NCBI RefSeq assembly: GCF_003337575.1
Contig: NZ_QPJM01000002.1
Span: forward strand, 372,001-436,000
Direction of reading: 5' to 3'
DNA length: 64,000 nt
From: Phyllobacterium bourgognense
GTDB lineage: Bacteria > Pseudomonadota > Alphaproteobacteria > Rhizobiales > Rhizobiaceae
Position numbers and translations under genes: made by a program. The notes beneath the pieces are model-generated. The model saw nothing but the letters and a program-made list of their open reading frames with translations. It ran no database searches and was not told the DNA's origin. Shown here in pieces: positions 54,867 through 64,000 of the stretch. Positions within the stretch are counted from its first letter, which is position 1. Every line of letters begins with the position of its first letter.

Positions 54867-55361
54867 TTAGTGATCGGCTAAAGTCCCAAGATCAAAGCTT
54901 GCCAGAAGGCTTTTCAATCCGGGTTCTTCCACGCGCTGAGCAGCCTCGTCGATGCTTACCCAATCGAGCCGGCGTTCACCGCGCTCAGGCCAGTTCTTTT
55001 CCTGCTGCGAAAAATGCATAGGAAAAACATCAACGATGAAATCGCCGCATTCACCGTCACACACATCATGTTTTTCGTATGTGTACGTACCAATGGAAAA
55101 GGGCGCCATATCGCCGCGCACGCCGGCTTCTTCATACGCCTCCCTTTGCGCAGACTGGGCGAACGTCTTGCCGACCTGCGGCCACCCCTTGGGCAGGACC
55201 CAGCGGCCGGTTCCGCGACTCGTGATCAACAATATCTCAGGTCGTTTTTTCTTCAGACGATAAACGAGCGCAGCGACCTGACAAATCCTGCCATCCGGCA
55301 TTTCGATCCGCTTGTCCGTTACGATTTCGTTTTGATAGGTTACGTTCAATATTCCGCTCAT
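54867..55361 (-). CDS. NUDIX hydrolase
   Basis: A 164-residue NUDIX protein. The box reads G-x5-K-x7-REAYEEAGV: the catalytic REAYEE is intact but the first conserved Glu is Lys, a variation seen in the diphosphoinositol-phosphate-type subgroup. The context 'RWVLPKGWPQVG' fits that subgroup. It hydrolyses a nucleoside-diphosphate-type substrate of unknown identity. It is divergent from the CorA gene. Confidence 0.87.
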   Translation of the reverse strand: MSGILNVTYQNEIVTDKRIEMPDGRICQVAALVYRLKKKRPEILLITSRGTGRWVLPKGWPQVGKTFAQSAQREAYEEAGVRGDMAPFSIGTYTYEKHDVCDGECGDFIVDVFPMHFSQQEKNWPERGERRLDWVSIDEAAQRVEEPGLKSLLASFDLGTLADH

Positions 55362-55574
55362 TTCAGCTTGTTTTCAGCAAGTGTGAACCGATTCGAATAA
55401 TGTGCAATCGTTCTCTAGCTACAGTTTGCTGCATATATGCGACTTATGACATTTTTTGAACAGCAGTGCAAAAAAAGCACATTGGATTGGAACCTGCACC
55501 GCCAACGCCCGACTAACGGATAACTGGAAAGGTTGGACCACAAGGGATAACCTGTGCGAAAAGTGGGAGGGACA

Positions 55575-56615
55575 ATGACATCTTCCAGACCGTCGTTTGA
55601 AGAGGCTCGGCCTTTCGGTGCTGCAGGTTCAGCAGAGGATGAAAACGTCAGTGTCGTAGCGTCATGTGTCTACGCCAACGGCCAACGCATAGCAGACATC
55701 TCGATCGATGAAGCTGGAATGTGGGCTCATAAGGAAGGACACGTAGTCTGGATCGGGTTGTTAGAGCCGGACGGGGAAGTTCTGCAGCGGGTTCAAAAGC
55801 AATTCGGCCTGCATAGCTTGGCTATTGAGGATGCGGAACACGCTCATCAGCGTCCGAAGCTTGAGCAATACGGTGATGCGATTTTCATCGTGGCGCGCAC
55901 GGCACAACTGACCGATGGCCGTGTCGAGTTTGGCGAAACGCATGTTTTCCTTGGCAAGGGATATATCGTGAGTGTTCGTCATGGAGCCTCGACGTCTTAT
56001 GCGGCCGTCCGCAAACATTGGGAGACGTCACCTTATGCGCTTGCGAAAGGCGAAGATTTTATCCTCTACGCAATCCTGGATTTTATAGTCGACAACTACA
56101 TGCCTGTGCTGGAATCGATTCATGATGAAGTGGAATCGATCGAGGATCGCGTACTTGCGAAACCCATGACCAGCAGCGATATCGAACGCCTGTACATGCT
56201 GCGCCGTGATCTTTTGCGCCTGCGCAACGCGATTGGACCGCTTGTCGATGTATGCGGACGACTAAGCAATACAGATCTGCCCCAGATCCAAGCAGCGATG
56301 CAGCCTCATTTCAGAGACGTCACCGATCATGTCCGCACGGTTCAGGAGAAGATCGACGGTTTACGTGAGGTTTTAGCCTTTGCCTTCGAAGCCAGTCTGC
56401 TCGTTGGCCAAAGTCAGGAAACGGTCATTTCCAAGCGCTTGGCCTCTTGGGCGGCGATATTGGCCGTGCCGACAGCTATTGCTGGTATATACGGCATGAA
56501 TTTCAAGCACATGCCGGAGCTCGATTCTCCCAATGGGTACTATTGGGTGTTGGGAGCGATCGGACTTGTATGCTTGACGCTATTCTGGCGGTTCCGGAAG
56601 AGCGGTTGGCTTTAG
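55575..56615 (+). CDS. CorA-type magnesium/metal transporter
   Basis: A 346-residue CorA-family protein. It has a large cytosolic N-terminal domain, a long helix (about 180-290) and two C-terminal membrane helices separated by the GMN selectivity motif in IYGMNFKHMPEL. Pentameric Mg2+/Co2+ or related divalent channel by family. GGGAGGGA precedes ATG 55575; an earlier GTG at 55554 is less likely. The stop is 6 bp from the end of the convergent gpt gene. Confidence 0.93.
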   Translation: MTSSRPSFEEARPFGAAGSAEDENVSVVASCVYANGQRIADISIDEAGMWAHKEGHVVWIGLLEPDGEVLQRVQKQFGLHSLAIEDAEHAHQRPKLEQYGDAIFIVARTAQLTDGRVEFGETHVFLGKGYIVSVRHGASTSYAAVRKHWETSPYALAKGEDFILYAILDFIVDNYMPVLESIHDEVESIEDRVLAKPMTSSDIERLYMLRRDLLRLRNAIGPLVDVCGRLSNTDLPQIQAAMQPHFRDVTDHVRTVQEKIDGLREVLAFAFEASLLVGQSQETVISKRLASWAAILAVPTAIAGIYGMNFKHMPELDSPNGYYWVLGAIGLVCLTLFWRFRKSGWL

Positions 56616-56620
56616 AACCG

Positions 56621-57118
56621 TTATCCGCCATGGCCCTTGGTAATCGGTTCCTGGTAGGTCAGGCCCATGTCCCATGGGAAATAGATCCACGTATCCTGTG
56701 AGACTTCCGTTACGAACGTGTCGATGAGCGGGCGCCCCTTGGGTTTGGCATAAACGGTGGCAAAATGCGCTTTGGGCATCATTGCGCGCACGATGGCGGC
56801 GGTCTTACCTGTATCGGTCAGGTCATCAACGACCAGAATGCCTTCGCCTTCGTTCTCGAGAAGCCGTGGATCAACATTCTTCAGGACCTTGAGTTCGCCT
56901 TGCTCGTCATAGTCGTGGTAGGAGGCAATGCACACCGTCTCGATCATGCGGATGCCAAGCTCGCGACAGATAATGGCAGCCGGAACCAATCCACCGCGCG
57001 TAATTGCGACCATGGCGCGCCATTCACGCTGCATGCCGGCAACTCGCCAGGCCAATGCGCGGGCGTCCCTATGAAACTGGTCCCAGGAGACCGGAAAAGC
57101 TTTGTCGGGAAGGGACAT
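56621..57118 (-). CDS. gpt: Xanthine-guanine phosphoribosyltransferase
   Basis: A 165-residue enzyme of purine salvage converting xanthine or guanine and PRPP to the nucleotide. The PRPP-binding motif [13 protein letters not shown] is near residues 93-105, and '[20 protein letters not shown]' and the C-terminal '[10 protein letters not shown]' are XGPRT-like. The start is set at 57118 with GGAG 9 bases before; ATG 57145 is a weaker alternative. Confidence 0.92.
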   Translation of the reverse strand: MSLPDKAFPVSWDQFHRDARALAWRVAGMQREWRAMVAITRGGLVPAAIICRELGIRMIETVCIASYHDYDEQGELKVLKNVDPRLLENEGEGILVVDDLTDTGKTAAIVRAMMPKAHFATVYAKPKGRPLIDTFVTEVSQDTWIYFPWDMGLTYQEPITKGHGG

Positions 57119-57264
57119 GGCGCGCACTCCATCAGAAAAATGCAATGTAGCGGAAAATCCGCCAGGAATGCATCTCGCAATAGCGGTAAAAGCAAGCCGC
57201 TGGCAAGCCGGTTGCGTTGTCCGCGATCTGTTCCGACAAGAAAAATGTGATTATTGCGGCCTGT

Positions 57265-58107
57265 TCAGCGCGACATCAATGTCAAGCAGGGCATATCGGC
57301 CATTATAGAGCTGGTTACACCGCCGAAGACCCATTCCTTTAAGCGGGACTGGCTATAAGCCCCCATCACGAACAATGACGCATTGTTGTCCGCAATCCAG
57401 CGTCGCAGTACCTTGTCGGCAGATTCAGAGTTCGAATTGATTGTGTGGGGATGGACATTCACCCCATGGCGGCGAAGTGCGTCAGAAAGCGGTGTTCCAG
57501 GGATGTCGACATTCGGATCGTTGGATTTCTTTGGATCGACCCAGACGATATCGACACTTTCAGCCTTGAGCAGTAACGGGAGTGAATCGAATGCGGCGCG
57601 CGATGCTTCGCGCTTGCCGTTGAAGGCAACAACGACACGATCGATCTTTTCCGGCAATTTCGTTTTGTAAGGGACAAACAGAACAGGTCTGCCGCTTTCC
57701 ATGACGAGCGGATCGGTGACGTCGTTGACGCTATCTGGATCATCAGGATCAGGTTGACCGGCAATTATGATGTCGGCTCGAAGGGCGCTTTGCGTAACAC
57801 CCGCGGACGGGCTGCTGCTTTCGGATCGTACAATGCGGAACTCATGGGAGATGGTTCCAGTCGACATCTCCGCCCCAAAAAGAGCTGAAATCGCTTCGGA
57901 GTTTTCCTTGTGGCGCTGTTCATGGGCTTCGAACAATGTCGTGTCGGCAAAACCCGTGGGATCGGCATAAACAATCGGGGAGGGGATCGTATAAAGGCCG
58001 ATGATATGCGTGCGCTCGCTGGACGAAGCGATCAACCTTGCGGCGCCTATAACCTTCTTTGCTTCACGCTCGCTGCGAATGAAAGCGATGATCGTCCGAA
58101 ATGCCAT
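57265..58107 (-). CDS. Universal stress protein (two-domain UspA)
   Basis: A 280-residue protein with two UspA folds. The second ends with the nucleotide-binding G-x2-G-x9-G(S/T)-type loop 'MGAYSQSRLKEWVFGGVTSSI'. The first is more diverged ('AGQPDPDDPDSVNDVTDPLVMESGRPVLFVPY'). GGAGG precedes ATG 58107, so the longer frame to 58143 is not used. Role in stress endurance by family; cytoplasmic. Confidence 0.88.
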   Translation of the reverse strand: MAFRTIIAFIRSEREAKKVIGAARLIASSSERTHIIGLYTIPSPIVYADPTGFADTTLFEAHEQRHKENSEAISALFGAEMSTGTISHEFRIVRSESSSPSAGVTQSALRADIIIAGQPDPDDPDSVNDVTDPLVMESGRPVLFVPYKTKLPEKIDRVVVAFNGKREASRAAFDSLPLLLKAESVDIVWVDPKKSNDPNVDIPGTPLSDALRRHGVNVHPHTINSNSESADKVLRRWIADNNASLFVMGAYSQSRLKEWVFGGVTSSIMADMPCLTLMSR

Positions 58108-58216
58108 GTTGGCCTCCATAGGTTGTTGCATCCTTGAACGCATCAGGCAACATTATACGCCTTCCGCGCAATAGTTGCTTTGTATTTTGGACAACTTGCG
58201 TTGATTCAAGGGCAGC

Positions 58217-58966
58217 TCATTGGGCAGATTGCGTGGCGATATCTGCAACCATCTCCTTGACGGCTGATTCAGCCGCAAGAAGTTTTTCTTCTTCGCGCGC
58301 CCTGATAACCAGTTCTGTCGAGAATTTGCCGTTTTCGTATTTTGGATAAGAACCGATGATCGTATCTGGATGAATTGCCTGGATATTTCGCAGCGGAACG
58401 GCAATCGCGCCTTCGCCAAATGGGCAGTTCACTGAACGGGACAACAGCTTCTTACCCACTCTCAATGTCGGAATCACATTGTCCAGCATAGCTTGAAAAA
58501 CCGAAGGGACGCCTGCCATCACGTAGACATTGCCGATATGGAAACCGGGTGCTGTCGAAACTGGATTGGCGATGTGGGCCGAGCCGCGTGGCATCCGTGC
58601 CATGCGCTGGCGGCTTTCGGTGAATTCCATCCCGCGTGCTGCATAATTATCGCCCATGAGTTTCATCGCTGCCGCGTCGTGTTCACAAGGCACATCAAAC
58701 GCTTTTGCAACTGCATCAGCCGTTATGTCGTCGTGCGTTGGTCCGATCCCGCCGGACGTGAACACGTATTCATAACGTTCCCGCAGGGCATTCAGCGCTT
58801 CGACAATGCGATCCTCTTCATCCGGAACGATGCGGACTTCTTCAAGATCGATCCCGATAGCTGTAAGAATATCAGCCAGGTGACCTATGTTCTTGTCCTT
58901 TGTCCGGCCTGACAGCAACTCATCGCCGATCGCCAGCATGGCTGCGGTCACAACTTCATCAGTCAT
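58217..58966 (-). CDS. CinA/MoCF-type molybdopterin-binding domain protein
   Basis: A 249-residue protein containing the MoCF_biosynth domain of the CinA N-terminal half: 'AAMLAIGDELLSGRTKDKN', 'EYVFTSGGIGPTHDDITADAVAKAF' and 'MAGVPSVFQAMLDNVIPTL'. The C-terminal deamidase domain of full CinA is absent. Function may be nucleotide-pyrophosphatase-like or molybdopterin-related. AGGAG precedes ATG 58966. It is next to tRNA-Leu. Confidence 0.88.
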   Translation of the reverse strand: MTDEVVTAAMLAIGDELLSGRTKDKNIGHLADILTAIGIDLEEVRIVPDEEDRIVEALNALRERYEYVFTSGGIGPTHDDITADAVAKAFDVPCEHDAAAMKLMGDNYAARGMEFTESRQRMARMPRGSAHIANPVSTAPGFHIGNVYVMAGVPSVFQAMLDNVIPTLRVGKKLLSRSVNCPFGEGAIAVPLRNIQAIHPDTIIGSYPKYENGKFSTELVIRAREEEKLLAAESAVKEMVADIATQSAQ

Positions 58967-59076
58967 AAAAAGTCTCCTAGCGGGAAGGCGACCGTAATTC
59001 TCCAAACGAATCGTCGCAAGCCATTTCGCTCAGCAAAGGCGAAGGAGCAAAGGTCGGGTCGAGCGTGCTAGAGCGT

Positions 59077-59162
59077 TGGTGCGGACGGCGGGACTTGAAC
59101 CCGCATGACCTATGGCCGACAGATTTTAAGTCTGTTGTGTCTACCGATTTCACCACGTCCGC
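59077..59162 (-). tRNA. tRNA-Leu (anticodon UAA)
   Basis: On the minus strand the gene runs GCGGACG...CGTCCGC with a perfect 7-bp acceptor stem. The anticodon arm is CAGA-CTTAAAA-TCTG, giving TAA. It has a class II long variable arm, the GGTTCAAGTCC T-arm, discriminator A at 59080 and an encoded CCA (59079-59077). At 86 nt including CCA it fits a bacterial tRNA-Leu. Confidence 0.95.
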
Positions 59163-59361
59163 GCGCCCATGCTTTTCGACGGTTCGGGCGGTTCCGTCAA
59201 CGCTCTTTTACAGCGTGATGCCTTATTCGTTTGGAAACGCTGCTTTTAGGCTGTTCCATTATCAGCTCAAACTAACGTTTTACGACTAAAGTATCATCTT
59301 CGGTGGATTTGGGTTGCGACCTGGACTAGAACGCGAGCTCTTTGAAGCAAAAGAAGCCGCT

Positions 59362-60858
59362 ATGTCCGCTATCCCATTTCAATTCCCGCTGGCAAGTTTG
59401 ACCAAAGTAGCGTCGCGAAATCCGGCGCTCTTGCTGATTCTTCTCTATTTTGCGTTCCAGGTCTTTTTTCTGACGATGATTTCAAATGGCGCGGGAGTGG
59501 ATGACGCCGAGCAATTGGCCTATGTCGGTGCTCTGCAATGGGGATACGGCGGGTCGCAGGCGCCGCTTTATACATGGATAAACAGCATCGCTGGAAATCT
59601 CCTCGGAATCAGCATGTTTACCATTTATCTCGTCAAGTTCGGTATGCTTGCAAGTTCGTTCATCAGTGTTTATTTCGGCGCGCGTCTGCTCGGCCTGTCT
59701 AAATCGGTAGCTGCTGCTGGCATGCTAGGCATATTCCTGCTGCCTCAAATCGCGTGGGAATCGCAACGGACATTGACTCACTCGGTAGGGGGGACCACTG
59801 GCTGCGCTTGGGCATTTCTCGCCTTCGCCTGGCATATGAAATCTCGCTCCTGGCATTCTGCTGTACTGCTGGGGCTTGGCCTCGCTTCGGGTCTACTCGG
59901 AAAATTCAACGCGAGCTTCTTCCTCATCGGGCTCATTTTGGCTGGCTTTTCCATTCCTGAATATCGAACCGCTCTTTTGATGCGGAAGAGCATTCTGGTG
60001 CTGCTTGTCTTCATTGCGGCCATAGCGCCTACGGGCTTGTGGACGCTTTCGCATACAGAGAACCTTCTGGCGCGTTCACATAAATTCGAAATAGGTGAGG
60101 GCGGTAATTTCGTTATCAGTCGTCTTCACGGCGAGTGGAAGCTCTTTCTCAATGGCGTTCTCTTTTCGGGAATAGCGCTGGTTTTCTTTGCAATCGCCTG
60201 GTGGCGAAGCCGGGCAGAACAAATCTCCTCGCCACGTCCCTGGAATGACGCGGAGAAATTCGTAGGCCGAACCTTGCTGTTTGCGCTGGCGGCTGTTTTT
60301 GTCGGTGTCCTCATCAGCGGTGCTGCCGAGGTGAAAGATCGCTGGCTCCAGCCGGTTCTGTTCTTGAGCCCGCTCTATCTGGCAATGCTTTTGGGGCGCT
60401 ACATCCGAACTGACTTGCCGTTGAAACGCTTCGCGATTGTCGGTGCGATCTGCGGCCTGGTCGTAATTCCGGGATTGGCGGTGAATATACTGTATGCTCG
60501 CGACGGTAAGGCTCCTTCCATTGGCCAGCTGGACTACGCGAAGCTTTTCGCCGTGACGCGCGCCGCGGGCACTTACCAGACCGTTGTGTCAAATGGCCCA
60601 CAATTGCCGGGGAATCTGCGTCTTCTCGATAATTCAATCGTTCCGGTACATCTGGAAATGCCGAACGCCGTGTCACGCATCCGCTTTCCGGCACTTTTTG
60701 TCTGGTTCGGCGAGGGGATGAACCCGGCTGTGTTAAGCTTACTCAACGGCGCCGGTATCGCGGCGCCGCCAGCAGACGTCAAGCAGGTGGATATCACCTA
60801 TAAATATTACCCCGATCAGTCAGCGCGAGTGAGCTATTTCATCGTTCCAGCAAAGTAG
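59362..60858 (+). CDS. GT39/ArnT-type membrane glycosyltransferase
   Basis: A 498-residue membrane protein with about 10-12 helices. Near the N-terminus a periplasmic acidic motif (GAGVDDAEQLAY, Asp-Asp) matches the catalytic site of GT39/PMT-like enzymes; 'GKFNASFFLIGLILAG' and 'VKDRWLQPVLFLSPLYLAMLLG' are typical of the family. It uses a polyprenyl-phosphate sugar donor to modify a periplasmic acceptor such as lipid A or glycan (inference). ATG 59362 is taken as the start; upstream in-frame codons to 59314 are not needed. Confidence 0.85.
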   Translation: MSAIPFQFPLASLTKVASRNPALLLILLYFAFQVFFLTMISNGAGVDDAEQLAYVGALQWGYGGSQAPLYTWINSIAGNLLGISMFTIYLVKFGMLASSFISVYFGARLLGLSKSVAAAGMLGIFLLPQIAWESQRTLTHSVGGTTGCAWAFLAFAWHMKSRSWHSAVLLGLGLASGLLGKFNASFFLIGLILAGFSIPEYRTALLMRKSILVLLVFIAAIAPTGLWTLSHTENLLARSHKFEIGEGGNFVISRLHGEWKLFLNGVLFSGIALVFFAIAWWRSRAEQISSPRPWNDAEKFVGRTLLFALAAVFVGVLISGAAEVKDRWLQPVLFLSPLYLAMLLGRYIRTDLPLKRFAIVGAICGLVVIPGLAVNILYARDGKAPSIGQLDYAKLFAVTRAAGTYQTVVSNGPQLPGNLRLLDNSIVPVHLEMPNAVSRIRFPALFVWFGEGMNPAVLSLLNGAGIAAPPADVKQVDITYKYYPDQSARVSYFIVPAK

Positions 60859-60873
60859 GCCCGCTTTATCACT

Positions 60874-62376
60874 TTAATCCTCGACAAAAACCTCGTCGCG
60901 CTTCTTGCGGATGCTTGGCAGCAGCACGACCACGAGAACGGCTGCGGCGAGTAACAAGAGCCCAAGACTGATAGGGCGATTGAGGAAGGTCATGGGATCG
61001 CCGCGCGACATGATCATGGCCCGGCGGAGATGCTCCTCCAAAAGCGGTCCAAGCACAAAGCCGAGTAGCAGGGGCGCCGGTTCGCAGCGGAGTTTTGCCA
61101 GCCCGTAACCGATGAGACCGAAGAAGGCTACAGCATATAGATCGAACACATTGGAATTGACGCTGTAAACGCCGATTGAACAGAAGGCGATGATGGCTGG
61201 AAACAACATGTAGTAGGGAATGGTCAACAGCTTAACCCAAAGCCCGATCAGCGGCAGGTTAAGCAGAATCAACATGAGATTTCCGATCCACATGGAGGCA
61301 ATGATCCCCCAGAACAAGGCAGGTTGTTCGGTGGCAACGTTGGGACCAGGAACGATACCTTGAATGATCATGGCGCCGATCATCAAGGCCATGACCGGAT
61401 TGGCCGGTATGCCAAGCGTCAGCATCGGGATGAACGATGTTTGCGCGCCGGCATTGTTGGCTGATTCAGGGCCTGCCACCCCAGCGACAGCGCCCTTGCC
61501 AAATTCGCCCGGCGTATTCGAGATCCGTTTCTCGACCGTATAGGATGCGAACGACGCAAGAATTGCTCCGCCACCGGGCAAGATGCCGAGGGCGGAGCCA
61601 ATTACCGTTCCACGCAAGATCGGTGCGGTCATCTCCTTCCAATCCTGTCGCGTGGGCAAGAGATTGGTTACCTTTTTGATCATCACATCGCGGTCATGCT
61701 CGTTTTCAAGGTTCCGCAGGATTTCGGCAATACCGAACACGCCGACTGCAAGCGCTACGAAATTCAACCCGTCAGACAATTCGAGAATTCCGAGATTGAA
61801 TCGAGGCGTACCGGTATAAATGTCTGTCCCGACGAGACCGAGAAGCAGGCCAAGAACCACCATGCCGAGTGCTTTGACGACGGAACCATGGGCGAGTGCG
61901 ACGGAGGAAACGAGACCGACGATCATCAGCGAGAAATATTCCGGTGACCCGAATCTCAAAGCGACAGCTGTTAACGGCGGAGCAAACACGGCAACCAGTA
62001 TGGTTGACACCGTTCCGGCAAAGAACGAACCTATTGCTGCGATGGCAAGTGCAGCTCCTGCGCGACCCTTGCGCGCCATCTGATATCCATCGATAGCAGT
62101 GACTGCAGACGAGGATTCTCCGGGCATGTTGATGAGGATAGCGGTGGTTGAGCCGCCATACTGTGCGCCGTAGTAGATGCCCGCCAGCATGATAAGTGAC
62201 GACACTGGCTCAAGCTGAAAGGTAATTGGCAGAAGCATGGCGATCGTCGCCGTCGCACCGATACCCGGAAGCACGCCGATAAGCGTGCCGAGGATGACCC
62301 CGGTGAAGCAGAACAAAAGGTTGTAGGGCGAAGCTGCAGTTGCAAATCCGAGTTCGAGATTATTGAGAAGATCCAT
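60874..62376 (-). CDS. tctA: Tripartite tricarboxylate transporter permease TctA
   Basis: A 500-residue large membrane subunit of the TTT family with about 12 helices. Motifs: '[34 protein letters not shown]' and '[31 protein letters not shown]' near the N-terminus; the same pattern recurs around '[23 protein letters not shown]'. It imports tricarboxylate-type solutes with TctB and TctC. It is 9 bp after tctB in a leftward operon. Confidence 0.95.
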   Translation of the reverse strand: MDLLNNLELGFATAASPYNLLFCFTGVILGTLIGVLPGIGATATIAMLLPITFQLEPVSSLIMLAGIYYGAQYGGSTTAILINMPGESSSAVTAIDGYQMARKGRAGAALAIAAIGSFFAGTVSTILVAVFAPPLTAVALRFGSPEYFSLMIVGLVSSVALAHGSVVKALGMVVLGLLLGLVGTDIYTGTPRFNLGILELSDGLNFVALAVGVFGIAEILRNLENEHDRDVMIKKVTNLLPTRQDWKEMTAPILRGTVIGSALGILPGGGAILASFASYTVEKRISNTPGEFGKGAVAGVAGPESANNAGAQTSFIPMLTLGIPANPVMALMIGAMIIQGIVPGPNVATEQPALFWGIIASMWIGNLMLILLNLPLIGLWVKLLTIPYYMLFPAIIAFCSIGVYSVNSNVFDLYAVAFFGLIGYGLAKLRCEPAPLLLGFVLGPLLEEHLRRAMIMSRGDPMTFLNRPISLGLLLLAAAVLVVVLLPSIRKKRDEVFVED

Positions 62377-62385
62377 ATCGCGGCC

Positions 62386-62847
62386 TCACTGCCCAAGCCA
62401 GGGGCCAAAACGCCGGAAGGGCAGGCCGAGCGCATAACTGAATACGATTACAGAGAATAATGTCAGGCCGCCCACCAACAGGAGCGCGGTTCCGGGGCGC
62501 ATCTTCGTACTTGCAAAAGCTGCAACCAGTCCCGTCAGAAACAGTGATGGCACGAAGCCTAGCCCACGGACGGTGAGGCCAAACAAGATCGGCGCCGGCA
62601 AAATGAATAGCATACCGCGCCATGCAATTGGGCCCATTGGTTCATGCTGTAGCTGAGTGCCCTGAATGACGACGATAATGCCAAGAAGGATAAGGACGCC
62701 AGCCAATACAAACGGGAAATAACCTGGTCCCATGCGGAGCGCAGTGCCAACTTCAAGGCCATATGCCTGTATGGCAAAGAAAAGGCCTATGAATATGAAC
62801 AGTACGCCGCAGATCAAATCGCGTAAACTAAAACTAAGATCTTTCAT
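62386..62847 (-). CDS. tctB: Tripartite tricarboxylate transporter small subunit TctB
   Basis: A 153-residue four-helix membrane protein: 'LRDLICGVLFIFIGLFFAIQAYGLEVGTALRMGPGYFPFVLAGVLILLG' is the standard TctB start. GGGGAAC before ATG 62847 supports that start over an upstream in-frame one. It links TctC-bound solute to TctA. Confidence 0.93.
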   Translation of the reverse strand: MKDLSFSLRDLICGVLFIFIGLFFAIQAYGLEVGTALRMGPGYFPFVLAGVLILLGIIVVIQGTQLQHEPMGPIAWRGMLFILPAPILFGLTVRGLGFVPSLFLTGLVAAFASTKMRPGTALLLVGGLTLFSVIVFSYALGLPFRRFGPWLGQ

Positions 62848-62918
62848 ATGTTCCCCGTCGCCGTTTGACGCTACATAAAAGGGCCAGAAGCGCTCCTCCA
62901 CTCCCGGCCCACAATCTA

Positions 62919-63896
62919 CTAATCAGCGTATTGACCGGCCGCTTCAATGACCGGCTTCCAGCGGGTCACTTCGCTTTCAAGCTTCGTCTTCAGGCCTGCA
63001 GGTGTTGCTTCAGCATCAGTTGACGGCACTGTACCCAGTTCAGCAAAGCGAGCGATGATGTTCGGGTCTTTCAACGCTTTTTGCAGAGATGCCGAAAGCT
63101 TCTGCGTTACCTCTGCAGGGGTTCCCTTTGGTGCGTAAATGCCGTGCCAAATGCCCACCTGCATGCCCGGCAGGCCGGCTTCGGCGACTGTTGGAAGATC
63201 GGGAAGAGCATCGAGTCTCTTGGCCGATGTCACTCCATAGGCTTTGATCGTACCGCCTTTGATCTGTTTGGTTGTATTGGTGGTCTGGTCGCACATCAAA
63301 TCCACCTGACCACCCAGAAGATCTGTCATGGCAGGACCGGTGCCTTTGTAAGGTACAGTTGTCAGCGGCGTCTTGATCTCACTCATGAACAGCATCCCGC
63401 AAAGATGGGAGGCTGCACCAATACCGGCATTCGCAAGGGTGATCTTGTCAGCATTTGCCTTGACGTATTCAACAAGGCCTTTGAGATCAGTCGGCTCGAA
63501 ATCCTTCTTTGCCACAATGGTCATTGGAACATCTGTGACCAGCCCCACATATTCGAAGGCGTTGAGCGTGTCATAGGGCAGCTTGCGATATAGCGTGGCG
63601 CTGGTTGCCATACCAATGTGATGCAGCAACAGCGTATATCCATCCGGGTCTGCCTTCGCTACCTGGGAGGCTCCGAGCGTGCCACCTGCTCCGCCGACAT
63701 TTTCCACGATGATTTGCTGACCGAGATCCTTCGACATGGATTCGGCGACAAGTCTGGTGACGGTATCGGTTGGGCCGCCCGCCGCGAACGGCACGACCAT
63801 GGTGATGCTGCGTTCGGGATAACCCTGCGCAAAGGCGCTACCCGAGATGAGAGCAATGGCGGCTGTGGCGGCCAATGAAGTAAATAGTTTGAACAT
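62919..63896 (-). CDS. tctC: Tripartite tricarboxylate transporter substrate-binding protein TctC
   Basis: A 325-residue periplasmic binding protein (Bug family). Signal peptide MFKLFTSLAATAAIALISGSAFA; the mature start 'YPERSITMVVPFAAGGPTDTVTRLVAESM' is diagnostic. GGAGG lies before ATG 63896. The substrate (citrate or another carboxylate) is not determinable, since the usual tctDE sensor genes are not in view. The 100 bp beyond it to the window end hold its upstream region only. Confidence 0.95.
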   Translation of the reverse strand: MFKLFTSLAATAAIALISGSAFAQGYPERSITMVVPFAAGGPTDTVTRLVAESMSKDLGQQIIVENVGGAGGTLGASQVAKADPDGYTLLLHHIGMATSATLYRKLPYDTLNAFEYVGLVTDVPMTIVAKKDFEPTDLKGLVEYVKANADKITLANAGIGAASHLCGMLFMSEIKTPLTTVPYKGTGPAMTDLLGGQVDLMCDQTTNTTKQIKGGTIKAYGVTSAKRLDALPDLPTVAEAGLPGMQVGIWHGIYAPKGTPAEVTQKLSASLQKALKDPNIIARFAELGTVPSTDAEATPAGLKTKLESEVTRWKPVIEAAGQYAD

Positions 63897-64000
63897 TACG
63901 ATTTCCTCCCAGAACAACGCTTGTGAATTGCCGCAGTCAGACCATGCCAACGCTTCCCCCGGTCATTGGCAACTCCGTTTTCGACGCGGCGCATGAGACC

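Overview
The window is a stretch of ordinary chromosome from an alphaproteobacterium of the order Hyphomicrobiales (Rhizobiales). It most resembles the Brucellaceae/Phyllobacteriaceae group. The evidence is gene content: purL and purB, rpe beside a DUF2259 gene, an lpiA-acvB type lysyl-phosphatidylglycerol pair, DUF1127 and DUF982 proteins, a B12-dependent NrdJ, and rhizobial-type palindromic intergenic repeats. No prophage, transposase, CRISPR array or plasmid function is visible. I found no clearly undescribed multigene system. The most interesting material is regulatory and intergenic.

Layout. 1-14 kb: purL (cut by the window edge), an SDR and a DUF1330 protein, a MocR regulator divergent from two DUF1127 genes, small enzymes (GST, RBBP9-like hydrolase, RibD/DHFR-like reductase, extended SDR), an MscS channel with a cyclic-nucleotide-like domain, a VOC protein with a Tat-like leader, and purB. 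Three families of palindromic repeats sit in the gaps. 14-17.6 kb: a leftward cluster with an orphan LIV-type binding protein, a P1 (DmpA-like) peptidase, rpe and a DUF2259 protein. 17.8-23.1 kb: a rightward module of flavin reductase, MoxR/CoxD ATPase, CoxE VWA protein, split XdhC and a molybdopterin-binding/MocA fusion. This is the maturation set for a molybdenum hydroxylase, but no hydroxylase structural gene is present. 23.1-33.6 kb: a periplasmic hydrolase, a lipoprotein, a lipid kinase, a GH144-like glucanase, an FAH-family hydrolase, an unknown protein, mprF-acvB and a 2H phosphoesterase.

33.8-43 kb holds two transport operons: an Fe3+ ABC transporter with a RirA-type iron box, and a ribose-type sugar ABC transporter divergent from a GntR regulator whose likely operator overlaps the transporter's -10. 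43-50 kb: a TolA/TonB-like secreted protein, a previously hidden 54-residue membrane protein, the large catalase KatE, a GFA protein, a DUF982 protein and modABC. modABC has a ModE-type box upstream and a convergent MOP-less ModE regulator. 50-59 kb: nrdJ with NrdR boxes and an upstream structured region, a NUDIX hydrolase, a CorA-type transporter, gpt, a universal stress protein, a CinA/MoCF protein and tRNA-Leu(UAA). 59-64 kb: a GT39-type membrane glycosyltransferase and a complete leftward tctCBA tricarboxylate transporter.

Molybdenum is the recurring theme: modABC and ModE supply and sense molybdate, and the Cox/XdhC/MocA module would insert cytosine-dinucleotide-type molybdenum cofactor into a hydroxylase encoded elsewhere. 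Start codons were moved from the longest open frame wherever a ribosome-binding site, homology or a promoter argued for it. Those choices are stated per gene.
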